Origin: Methylobacterium sp. J-076
GTDB lineage: Bacteria > Pseudomonadota > Alphaproteobacteria > Rhizobiales > Beijerinckiaceae
DNA: 64,000 nucleotides
Direction: 5' to 3'
Assembly (NCBI RefSeq): GCF_022829405.1
Contig: NZ_JAKSXW010000143.1
Location: forward strand, 1-64,000
Under the pieces are notes generated by a model. It worked only from the letters and a program-made list of their open reading frames with translations, did no database searches and was not told the origin of the DNA. The translations under genes and the position numbers were made by a program. Numbering within the stretch: the first letter of the stretch is position 1; each line of letters opens with the position of its first letter. This document shows positions 8,499 to 16,576 of the stretch, in pieces.

Positions 8499-10289
8499 TC
8501 AGAACATCGCCTCGTCCAGCGCCATCATCGCGCCCTTGCCCGATTTCACCGCCGCCAGCAGGCCCGCCACCTGGGGCAGGATCCGCTCCATGTAGAAGCG
8601 GGCCGTGGTGAGCTTGGCCTCGTAGAAGGCGCGCTCGTCGGTGCCGGCCTTGAGCGCCGTGTGGGCGACCTTGGCCGCGCGCAGCCACATGAAGCCCAGC
8701 GCCACCAGCCCGAACAGGCGCAGGTACTCGGTGGCGGCGGCGCCCGCCTCCTCCGGGTCCTTCATCCCCCGCTGGGCGATGTGCGCCGTGGCGAGCTGGA
8801 GGGCGCCGAACGCCTTGCCGAGGGGCTGGGCCAGGGGCGCCAGGGCCTCGTCCGCCCGCGCCTCGTCCAGGCCGGCGAGGACCGGGTGGAAGAAGCTCCG
8901 CAGGAACCGCCCCGCATGGGCCGGCAGCTTGCGGCCGACGAGGTCGAGGGCCTGCACGCCGTTGGTGCCCTCGTAGATCATCGAGATCCGGGCATCGCGG
9001 ACGTACTGCTCCATGCCGTGGCCGCGGATGAAGCCGTGCCCGCCATAGACCTGCATCCCGAGGCTCGCCGCCTCGAAGCCGAGATCGGTGAACAGGGCCT
9101 TCACGATGGGGGTCATCAGGGCGGAGAAGTCCTCGGCCCGGCGCCGCTCGGCCGGATCGGGGTGGCGCTCCATCACGTCGAGGCTGCGGGCGACCCAGCC
9201 GCCCAGCGCCCTCGCGCCCTCGTTGTAGGCGCGGATCGTCATCAGCATCCGCCGCACGTCGGGGTGGACGAGGATCGGGTCGGCGGGCAGGTCGGGCCGC
9301 CTCGTCCCCGCGAGGGACCGGCCCTGGAGCCGCTCCTTGGCGTAGGCGACGGCGCCCTGGTAGGCGGCCTCGCCGGCCCCGAGCCCTTGGATGCCCACCG
9401 ACAGGCGCTCGCTGTTCATCATCGTGAACATCGCGCGCATGCCCTTGTGCGGCTCACCCACGAGCCAGCCCGTGGCGTCGTCGAAGGACATCTGGCAGGT
9501 GGCCGAGGCCTTGATGCCCATCTTGTGTTCGAGGGCCGAGCAGGTGACGCCGTTGCGCGCCCCCGGCGTGCCGTCCGCCCGCGGCAGGAACTTCGGCACG
9601 AGGAACAGGCTGATCCCCTTCACGCCCTCGGGCGCGTCCGGCATCCGGGCGAGGACGAGGTGGACGATGTTCTCGGTGAGGTCGTGGTCGCCGGCCGAGA
9701 TGAAGATCTTCGAGCCCGTCACCCTGGACGAGCCGTCGCCCTGCGGCACGGCCTTGGTCCGCAGGAGGCCGAGATCGGTGCCGCAATGGGCCTCCGTCAG
9801 GCACATCGTGCCCGACCACGTCCCGTCCACGAGCTTGGGCAGGTAGGCCGCCTTCAGCTCCTCCGAGGCGTGGCCCTGGATCGCCTGATAGGCGCCGTGG
9901 CTGAGGCCGGGATAGAGCCCGAAGGACAGGTTGGTCGCGCAGATGATCTCCTCGACCAGCTTGTTGACCGTCGCCGGCAGGCCCTGGCCGCCGAAGGCCG
10001 GATCGGCCCCCATGGCGGTCCAGCCGCCCTCGCGGAACGCCTTGTAGGCCTCCGGGAAGCCCTTCGGCGTGCGCACGACGCCGTTCTCCAGCCGGCAGCC
10101 CTCCTCGTCGCCGGAGGCGTTCAGGGGCAGGAGCCGTTCCGTGCAGAACCTGCCCGCCTCCTCCAGGATCGCGTCGGTGACGTCGGGGGTGAAGTCCTCC
10201 AGGCCCGGCAGGACCGGGCCGTCCGGGTCGGCGTGCAGTTCGTGCAGCACGAAGCGTATGTCGCGCAGGGGAGCCTTGTAGGTCTGCAT
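8499..10289 (-). CDS. Acyl-CoA dehydrogenase (long form, DmdC-like)
   Basis: This 596-aa FAD enzyme catalyses alpha,beta-dehydrogenation of an acyl-CoA, the first step of beta-oxidation. The N-terminal, middle (MCLTEAHCGTDLG, around 162-174) and C-terminal domains are in normal order. The catalytic glutamate lies in IYEGTNGVQALDL (E440), and a C-terminal extension (about 470-596) is typical of the roughly 590-aa group that includes 3-methylmercaptopropionyl-CoA dehydrogenase (DmdC). It is the last gene of the operon, 4 bp after the hydroxyacyl-CoA dehydrogenase stop. General fatty acyl-CoA oxidation is the safer reading; DMSP metabolism is not supported by neighbours. Confidence 0.92.
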   Translation of the reverse strand: MQTYKAPLRDIRFVLHELHADPDGPVLPGLEDFTPDVTDAILEEAGRFCTERLLPLNASGDEEGCRLENGVVRTPKGFPEAYKAFREGGWTAMGADPAFGGQGLPATVNKLVEEIICATNLSFGLYPGLSHGAYQAIQGHASEELKAAYLPKLVDGTWSGTMCLTEAHCGTDLGLLRTKAVPQGDGSSRVTGSKIFISAGDHDLTENIVHLVLARMPDAPEGVKGISLFLVPKFLPRADGTPGARNGVTCSALEHKMGIKASATCQMSFDDATGWLVGEPHKGMRAMFTMMNSERLSVGIQGLGAGEAAYQGAVAYAKERLQGRSLAGTRRPDLPADPILVHPDVRRMLMTIRAYNEGARALGGWVARSLDVMERHPDPAERRRAEDFSALMTPIVKALFTDLGFEAASLGMQVYGGHGFIRGHGMEQYVRDARISMIYEGTNGVQALDLVGRKLPAHAGRFLRSFFHPVLAGLDEARADEALAPLAQPLGKAFGALQLATAHIAQRGMKDPEEAGAAATEYLRLFGLVALGFMWLRAAKVAHTALKAGTDERAFYEAKLTTARFYMERILPQVAGLLAAVKSGKGAMMALDEAMF

Positions 10290-10293
10290 CGCG

Positions 10294-12615
10294 TCAGTTC
10301 CTCACCGGGCGGCCGGTTTCGATGACGCTCTCGAACCGCGCGAGGGTCGCCTCCGTCCACACGAGGCGCATGAAGCTGGCGCGTTCGAGGGCGAGGATCG
10401 CGTCCTCGTCCAGGGTGTCGAGGGGGTCCGCCTCGCCCCCGGTCAGGACGGTGGCGAGCGCCCCCGCCACCACGAGGTCGTGCGCCGTGGCGATGCCCCG
10501 CCGGGCGAACCCTTCCGCCGCCATCCGCAGGGCGAGGGCGCCCGAGGGGCCGGGCAGCGTCAGGCTCACGGGCTTGCGCGGCTCATAGCCCTCGACGAGG
10601 GACAGGGCCTTGGCCTTGGCGTCGGCCAGCAGCCGGTCGCGGTTCATGGTGATGCCGTCGGTGGGGCGCAGGAACAGGAGGTCTTTCGCCTCCTCGGCCG
10701 ACTTCGCGACGGTGGCGGTCGAGACCGTCTCGAACACCTTGGCGGGGGCGGGCATCGGCCCCTTCGGCATGGCGGGATTGGACTGCCAGCGGGCCAGCAT
10801 CTCCTTGCAGCCGCCCCAGGCCGGCACGAGGCCGACGCCGGCTTCCACGAGGCCGATATACGTCTCCGCATGGGCCTGCACCGCATCGCTGTGGAGCAGG
10901 ATCTCGCAGCCGCCGCCGAGCGCCATGCCCGCCGGGGCGCCGACCACCGGGAACGGCGCGGACTTCAAGCGCTGGTAGGTCTGCTGGCCGAGCGCGACGA
11001 GCGTCTCGATCTCGCCCCAGGCGGCGATGTTGGCGGCGAACAGGGCGAGGCCGAGATTTGCGCCGACGGAGAAGTTCGTGCCCTCGTTGTAGACCACGAG
11101 GGCCTTGTACCGCTCCGTCACCAGGGCGATGGACTGGCCGAGCAGGGCCATCACCTGTTCGTCCAGGGCGTTCGCCTGCGCGGTGAACTCGAAGCACGCC
11201 ACGCCGTCGCCGATATCCCACAGGGCGGCCGAACCGTTCTTCAGGAGCGGCGCGGCGGCGAGCTTGATGTCCTCCAGCCGCAGCACGCCCTCGGGGCGCA
11301 CGATATCCTTGTAGTCACCCCCGGCGGTGAGGACCTGCCGGCGGCCGTTCTCGACGCGGTAGAACGTCTTGCCATCGAGCCCGGCGAGAATCGGCGGGAC
11401 GGTATAGCCGTCCTTCGCCAGCCGCTCGGCCACGTAGGCGCCGCCGATCCTGTCGATCAGCTCGAACGGACCCCATTTCCAGTTGTAGCCGAGGCGCATG
11501 GCCTCATCGATGGCGGCGATGTCGTCGCTCGCCTCGCCCACGAGGCCGGCGGCGTAGGCCAGCGTCGGGCCCATCACCCGCCACGCGTAGGCGCCGACGC
11601 GGCCGGGCAGGTCGAGCACCGCCTTCGGCCCCTTGGCCTCCTTCAGTGCGGGCAGGTCCGCCTTGGCGGAGGGCCGGTAGGCACCGGTCCTGAGGTCGAC
11701 GGCCTCCTTGGTCTTCTGCCCGCCCTGGCGGTTCAGGCGGTAGAACCCGCCCTTGCCCTTCCGGCCGGTATGCCCCTGCGCGATCAGCGCCGTGATCACC
11801 GGCATCTCGCGATAGCTGGCGTGGAACGCGTCCTCCGCCGGCAGGGCCGCCCGCAGGCTCCGGGTGGTGTGGGGGATCAGGTCGAGGCCCACCAGATCCA
11901 CGAGGCCGAACACCCCCGTCTTCGGGATGCCGAAGGGGCGCCCCATGACGGCGTCCGCCTCCTCCACCGGCACGCCGAGGTCGTCGGCCGCCGCGATGGC
12001 GTTCTGGATCCAGAAGATGCCGAGCCGGTTGGCGATGAAGCCGGGCCGGTCCTTGCAGCGCACGATGCTCTTGCCGAGCCTGCGGTCGGCGAAATCCGCC
12101 ACCGTCGCGGCGAGCGCCGGATCGGTCCGCGGCCCGGTCACGATTTCGAGCAGGCGCATGTAGCGCGGCGGGTTGAAGAAGTGGGTGATGAGGAAGTCCC
12201 GGCCGAACGCCTCCGGCATCCCCTCGATCAGGGCGTCGAGGGGGATGGTCGAGGTGTTGGACGAGACCGCCGTGCCGGGCCGGCGCACGGCGTCGATCCG
12301 GCGGTAGAGGGCCTGCTTCGCCTCGAGCCGCTCGATCACCACCTCGATGATCCAGTCGACCTCCCCGAGGCGGTCGAGGTGGTCCTCGACGTTCAGCGTC
12401 TCCACCAGCTTGGCGGCGCGCGGGGCCATGAACGCCGCCGGCTCGGTCTTCAGCATCCGGGCGACGGCGCCCGCGGCGAGGCCGTTCCGGTCGGCGGCGC
12501 CCTCCGGCACGATGTCCATGAGCAGCACCGGCACGCCGGCATTGGCGATGTGGGCGGCGATGCCGGAGCCCATCACCCCGGCGCCGATGACGGCGACTTT
12601 GCGGATCCCGGCCAT
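10294..12615 (-). CDS. 3-hydroxyacyl-CoA dehydrogenase / enoyl-CoA hydratase bifunctional protein
   Basis: This 773-aa protein combines the second and third steps of beta-oxidation. The N-terminal half is a hydroxyacyl-CoA dehydrogenase with an NAD-binding Rossmann motif (AVIGAGVMGSGIAAH, residues 8-22) and two C-terminal dehydrogenase domains. The C-terminal part (from about 490) is a crotonase fold (NEGTNFSVGANLG, GMALGGGCE). This order is the reverse of E. coli FadB and matches the FadN-like arrangement common in alphaproteobacteria and Bacillus. The start at 12615 overlaps the thiolase stop by one base, so the two are translationally coupled. A longer in-frame frame upstream is only the shadow of the thiolase gene. 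Confidence 0.92.
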   Translation of the reverse strand: MAGIRKVAVIGAGVMGSGIAAHIANAGVPVLLMDIVPEGAADRNGLAAGAVARMLKTEPAAFMAPRAAKLVETLNVEDHLDRLGEVDWIIEVVIERLEAKQALYRRIDAVRRPGTAVSSNTSTIPLDALIEGMPEAFGRDFLITHFFNPPRYMRLLEIVTGPRTDPALAATVADFADRRLGKSIVRCKDRPGFIANRLGIFWIQNAIAAADDLGVPVEEADAVMGRPFGIPKTGVFGLVDLVGLDLIPHTTRSLRAALPAEDAFHASYREMPVITALIAQGHTGRKGKGGFYRLNRQGGQKTKEAVDLRTGAYRPSAKADLPALKEAKGPKAVLDLPGRVGAYAWRVMGPTLAYAAGLVGEASDDIAAIDEAMRLGYNWKWGPFELIDRIGGAYVAERLAKDGYTVPPILAGLDGKTFYRVENGRRQVLTAGGDYKDIVRPEGVLRLEDIKLAAAPLLKNGSAALWDIGDGVACFEFTAQANALDEQVMALLGQSIALVTERYKALVVYNEGTNFSVGANLGLALFAANIAAWGEIETLVALGQQTYQRLKSAPFPVVGAPAGMALGGGCEILLHSDAVQAHAETYIGLVEAGVGLVPAWGGCKEMLARWQSNPAMPKGPMPAPAKVFETVSTATVAKSAEEAKDLLFLRPTDGITMNRDRLLADAKAKALSLVEGYEPRKPVSLTLPGPSGALALRMAAEGFARRGIATAHDLVVAGALATVLTGGEADPLDTLDEDAILALERASFMRLVWTEATLARFESVIETGRPVRN

Positions 12616-13751
12616 CACACGCGCTCCAGAAGGGTGGCGATGCCCTGGCCGCCGCCGATGCACTGGGTGGCGAGCGCGTAGCGTCCGCCCTCGCGGGCGA
12701 GCAGCGCGGCGGCCTTGCCGACGATGCGGGCGCCGGTGGCACCGAGGGGGTGGCCGAGCGCGATGGCGCCGCCGTCGATGTTCACGGTCTTCTCGTCGAG
12801 GCCGAGGTCGCGGATGCAGGCGATGGCCTGGGCGGCGAAGGCCTCGTTTAGCTCCACGACGCCGAGTGCGTCGGCGGTGATGCCGGCCCGGGCCATCGCC
12901 TTCTTCGAGGCGGCGACGGGGCCGATGCCCATGATCTCCGGCTCGCAGCCCGAGAGTCCCACGGCCGCGATCCGCGCCAGCGGCGTCAGCCCGGCGCGGC
13001 GGGCATAGGCGTCGCTGCACACCAGCACGGCGGAGGCGCCGTCGGTGAGGGGCGAGGAGGTGCCGGCGGTGACGGTGCCGTCCTGCTGGAAGGCGGGCTT
13101 GAGGGCGGCGAGGCCCTCGGCGCTGGCATCGGCGCGGATGCACCCGTCGGCCTCGACGGGGCCGCCCTTGGCCGTGATCGGCACGATCTCGGCGGCCAGC
13201 CGCCCCTCGGCCTGGGCCTTGGCCGCCTTGCGGTGGCTCGCCACGGCGAAGGCCTCCTGGTCGGCGCGGGTGATCCGCCAGCGGCGGGCGACGTTCTCGG
13301 CGGTGTCGCCCATGCCGATGTAGGCGCCGGGGCGCGTCTCGTGCAGCGCCGGGTTCGGCATCGGGTTGAAGCCCATCATCGGCACCCGGCTCATGCTCTC
13401 CACGCCCGCGCAGAGGAACGCCTCCCCGGCCCCGAGCATGATCTGCCCGGCGGCGATGTGGACCGACTGCATGGACGAGCCGCAGAAGCGGTTCACCGTC
13501 ACGCCGCCGACGCCGAGGTCGAGCCCGGCCAGCATCCCGATCAGCCGGGCGACGTTGAAGCCCTGCTCCCCCTCGGGGAAGGCGCAGCCGACGATCAGGT
13601 CCTCGATGTCCTTCGAGGGGATGCCCGCCTGCGCCACGAGCCTGCGCACCACCTGCGCGGCGAGGTCGTCCGGCCGCACCCGGGCCAGCGCCCCTTTCTT
13701 CGCGGGGGTGAAGGGCGAGCGGGCATAGCCCGCGATGACCACGTCGGTCAT
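12615..13751 (-). CDS. fadA: Acetyl-CoA acyltransferase (thiolase)
   Basis: This 378-aa thiolase cleaves 3-ketoacyl-CoA. The nucleophile is C90 in NRFCGSSMQ, the histidine lies in GGAIALGHPLGATGAR, and the second catalytic cysteine is in QCIGGGQG near the C-terminus. Length is normal for the family. It is the first metabolic gene of the minus-strand operon, 208 bp downstream of the MerR gene. It overlaps the next gene by one base. Its role in degradation rather than acetoacetyl-CoA synthesis is inferred from the operon. Confidence 0.92.
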   Translation of the reverse strand: MTDVVIAGYARSPFTPAKKGALARVRPDDLAAQVVRRLVAQAGIPSKDIEDLIVGCAFPEGEQGFNVARLIGMLAGLDLGVGGVTVNRFCGSSMQSVHIAAGQIMLGAGEAFLCAGVESMSRVPMMGFNPMPNPALHETRPGAYIGMGDTAENVARRWRITRADQEAFAVASHRKAAKAQAEGRLAAEIVPITAKGGPVEADGCIRADASAEGLAALKPAFQQDGTVTAGTSSPLTDGASAVLVCSDAYARRAGLTPLARIAAVGLSGCEPEIMGIGPVAASKKAMARAGITADALGVVELNEAFAAQAIACIRDLGLDEKTVNIDGGAIALGHPLGATGARIVGKAAALLAREGGRYALATQCIGGGQGIATLLERV

Positions 13752-13959
13752 GCTGTCCTCTCAGAATGGGAGTGGGGGATGGGGGCGATGGGGGGAGGGG
13801 CGGTCTCACCCTCTCCCCGCAGGCGGGGGGCGGGGCGGCCGCCGAAGGGAAGGGGGCGCCGCGCCCGGGGCGCCGCCACGCCGTCGCACCGGCGGCGCCC
13901 ACGCGTCCCATCGCCCCGGCGGGGTGTCGCCGGGCCTCTCGCCGCACGATGGGGAGGGG

Positions 13960-14400
13960 CTACCGCGCCCGGCGGGCCTTCGGCGCCTCGGCCGTCTCCA
14001 GGGCGGCCAGGGCCGCCTCGGTCTGCTGCGCGATGGTGCGCAGTTCGGCCATCGTCTCCACCAGGGCCTTCTCCTGGTCGGCGAGGCTGTCGAGCCGGGT
14101 CTGCACCCGCTTCAGCAGGGCGCGCATCTGCTCCTGCCGGGTCGGGTCGGCGTCGTAGAGGTCGAGATATTCCTTGATCTCGCGCAGGGTGAAGCCGAGG
14201 CGCTTGCCGCGCAGGATCAGGATCAGCCGCGCCCGGTCCCTGTGGGTGTAGACCCGGTTGTTGCCGGCCCGCTGGGGGGTCAGAAGCCCCTTGTCCTCGT
14301 AGAAGCGGACTGTTCTCGCCGTCACGCCGAGGTCGTTGGCGAGCTGGGTCACTGTGTACAGAGGATCGGACACAGGTGGCCTTCTCTTGCTTGACGCCAC
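13960..14400 (-). CDS. MerR-family regulator of the beta-oxidation operon
   Basis: This 146-aa protein has an N-terminal winged helix-turn-helix (YTVTQLANDLGVTARTVRFY, about residues 15-34) and a coiled coil (about 85-135). It has no metal-binding cysteines in the effector region, so it belongs with the acyl-CoA or amino acid catabolism MerR group (LiuR-like) rather than with metal sensors. An internal GTG near residue 10 could be the true start. It is co-oriented with the thiolase operon and divergent from the FadL-type gene. Two ACGT-N2-ACGT palindromes in the shared upstream region are candidate operators. Confidence 0.85.
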   Translation of the reverse strand: MASSKRRPPVSDPLYTVTQLANDLGVTARTVRFYEDKGLLTPQRAGNNRVYTHRDRARLILILRGKRLGFTLREIKEYLDLYDADPTRQEQMRALLKRVQTRLDSLADQEKALVETMAELRTIAQQTEAALAALETAEAPKARRAR

Positions 14401-14586
14401 CGTAGGCCCGGAGCGCGCGGAGCGTCAACGCCGGGGCCGGGCCGCCCACGGCCTCCCCCGGGCAGGACGGCCGGGCCGTCCGCCGCCCCCACCGGGCACA
14501 GTTCAGGGCGCCGAAAGCCGCCACCGTCTTCCCCTCCCTCGGCCGCGGAGCCCTCTCACGGGGCCCTCGATTCGGCCGGACTGACC

Positions 14587-14601
14587 TAACGTATACGTCA
14601 A
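14587..14601. promoter_or_regulatory. Candidate MerR operator, box 1
   Basis: The core ACGTATACGT (14589-14598) is a perfect 10-bp palindrome, embedded in TAACGTATACGTCAA. It lies 189 bp upstream of the merR start. The same ACGT-N2-ACGT core recurs 289 bp away near the FadL-type gene. ACGT-containing palindromes are what I recall for LiuR-type MerR regulators; assignment here is inference. Confidence 0.5.
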
Positions 14602-14875
14602 CATATATCCCAATGGGGCAGCTTTGCGCAAGGGAGGTCCGGCCCGTCCGGCGAGGGGCGCGCAGGATAGTGCCGGCGCTGCCGCGGCCCCCGGCCCGGC
14701 CCGATGACGTGAAAATGTCACAGCCAGGACCGGCCATCCGTGGTTGACACGGGGCGACGCCATTCCGGCTTGCATTTTTATTCCGCTTTCGGCAGCGTCT
14801 TGACCTATAGGGAAAGCCAGCCGCATTCGGCAATGATTCGCCGTTCATGCCCAGCGAAAGACTGGCTTCAATAAA

Positions 14876-14890
14876 GTACGTCTACGTCGA
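14876..14890. promoter_or_regulatory. Candidate MerR operator, box 2
   Basis: ACGTCTACGT (14878-14887) matches box 1 except at one central base. It lies 73 bp before the FadL-type start codon, a normal place for an operator or activator site. Confidence 0.45.
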
Positions 14891-14960
14891 TCAGACTCGA
14901 ATTCAACAAAAAGCCTCGAATAAGGGGCGCCGGTCCACGATCTCTTGGGGAGAGATGAGA

Positions 14961-16280
14961 ATGAAGACCTTGCTTGGCGTCCGCATCGGGGCGGCGGCGC
15001 TCGTCGCGACGCTCATGGGCGGGACCGCCGCCTTCGCCGGAGCGTTCGGGCTGCGGGAGCAGAGCACGCAGGCGCAGGGGCAGGCCTTCGCGGGGGCCGC
15101 GGCGGGCTCGGGCGGCGTATCCTCGATGTTCTGGAACCCGGCCGTGATCACCATGCGCCCGGGCTTCATCGCCGAGCAGAACCTCACCTATATCGCCCCG
15201 TCCGCGACCATCGCCACGGCGCCCGGCACCAACCCGGTCTTCGCGCGGCTCGGCGATTCGGGGGATATCGGCCAGGGCGCGGCGGTGCCGGCGGGGGCCA
15301 ACTCCTATCAGGTCAACGACCGCCTCTGGCTCGGCATCGCCACCGACGCGCCGTTCGGCCTCGCCACCAAGCCGAACCAAGTCTGGGCCGGCGAGGCCTA
15401 TGGCCGGTCGTCGCGGATCTTCTCGCTGGCGATCAACCCGGTGGTGGCCTTCAAGGTCAACGAGTGGCTGTCGGTCGGCGCGGGCCCGAACATCGAGTAT
15501 TTCCGTCTGACCCTGCGCCAGGCCACCCCGATCCCCGGCCTGCTGCCGCAGAACTACCCGAGCTCGTTCCTGAAGGGCGAGTCCTGGGGCGTGGGCTTCA
15601 CCGCGGGCGCCACCGTGACGCCGTGGGAGGGCACCGCCTTCGGCATCGGCTACCGCTCCTCGGTCCACCACGACATCGACGGGTCGATCGGCGTGCCGAT
15701 CCTGGCGCTGGCCCCCGTGGCGGGCCAAGTGCGCGCCAGCCTCAACACCCCCGACAAGCTCAGCGTCGGCCTGACCCAGGCGGTGAGCCCGGTGGCGCGG
15801 GTGTCGCTGGGCTTCGAGTGGGACAACTGGTCGAGGCTCGGCACGGTCGGCATCGTGTCGAAGACCCTCGGCGTGCCGGTCAACGCCCTGCCGCTCAACT
15901 ACAAGGACGGGTTCCTCTACTCCATCGGCGGCGAGTACGACGTGAACCCCGCCCTGACCCTGCGGGCCGGCTTCGGCTACGAGACCTCGCCCATCGACTT
16001 CACCAACCGCTCCGTGCGCCTGCCCGACGGCGACCGCTACAGCGCCAATGTCGGCGCGAGCTACCGCTGGAACGACAGGCTGACGCTCAACATCGCCTAC
16101 TCGCACCTCTTCCTCGACCGCTCGCGCCTCCTCGCCGGCCTCGGGCGCGACTACAACGTCGGCAACATCGCCTTCGCCGGCCTCGTCGATTCGAGCGTCG
16201 ACATCGTCTCGGTGGGCTTCCGCTACGCCTTCGGCGCCCCGCCGGCCCCGGCCCCGGTGCCCCTCGTGCGCAAGAACTGA
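14961..16280 (+). CDS. FadL/OmpP1-family outer-membrane long-chain fatty acid porin
   Basis: This 439-aa protein is a beta-barrel that lets hydrophobic substrates such as fatty acids cross the outer membrane. The signal peptide runs to about residue 25 (TAAFA). The mature N-terminus AGAFGLREQSTQAQG is the hallmark of the hatch/N-terminal segment of the family. The repeated amphipathic strands end in an aromatic strand (SVDIVSVGFRYAF), followed by a short Pro-rich tail. The start at 14961 is preferred because GGGGAG lies about eight bases upstream; an ATG at 14955 is too close to that site. It is divergent from the beta-oxidation operon, which supports fatty acid uptake. Confidence 0.9.
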   Translation: MKTLLGVRIGAAALVATLMGGTAAFAGAFGLREQSTQAQGQAFAGAAAGSGGVSSMFWNPAVITMRPGFIAEQNLTYIAPSATIATAPGTNPVFARLGDSGDIGQGAAVPAGANSYQVNDRLWLGIATDAPFGLATKPNQVWAGEAYGRSSRIFSLAINPVVAFKVNEWLSVGAGPNIEYFRLTLRQATPIPGLLPQNYPSSFLKGESWGVGFTAGATVTPWEGTAFGIGYRSSVHHDIDGSIGVPILALAPVAGQVRASLNTPDKLSVGLTQAVSPVARVSLGFEWDNWSRLGTVGIVSKTLGVPVNALPLNYKDGFLYSIGGEYDVNPALTLRAGFGYETSPIDFTNRSVRLPDGDRYSANVGASYRWNDRLTLNIAYSHLFLDRSRLLAGLGRDYNVGNIAFAGLVDSSVDIVSVGFRYAFGAPPAPAPVPLVRKN

Positions 16281-16576
16281 GGGGAGGACCCGCGTCCGGG
16301 GGGCGGCGGGATGCGGGACATCCTGCGGAGCGCAGCCGGATCGGGCTGCGAGGCCGCCGCGCGGGAAGTCCGCGGCGGCGGGGATGCGGCCCGCGGGCGG
16401 GACGAACCCGGCGCCGCGTCTTGACTCGGCACCCCGCAGGTCGGACCTAGCGTCACGAGACAGGCGCAGGCCGAGTGGCGTACTGTTCCGGCGAGATCGT
16501 GCCCGCGTTCCGCGCGGGCGGGCGCACCGGGCGGCGGTGCGGCCTGCATCCGTCGTCCGCGCAATTGCCCCTGTCG

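Larger units (their letters stand above)
14401..14960. promoter_or_regulatory. 560-bp divergent intergenic region between merR and the FadL-type gene
   Basis: I see no convincing gene here; the open frames on the minus strand lack ribosome sites and similarity. It is less GC-rich than its surroundings in 14580-14900. It contains the two palindromic boxes listed separately and presumably both divergent promoters. Confidence 0.6.

Noticed and set aside
10294-13947. A single 1217-aa reading frame spanning the thiolase and the bifunctional enzyme
   Set aside because: Only the part from 12615 has similarity; the upstream extension is an out-of-frame shadow of the thiolase.
14503-14826. 107-aa minus-strand frame in the merR-fadL intergenic region
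   Set aside because: No ribosome site or similarity, and the region has regulatory palindromes and lower GC.
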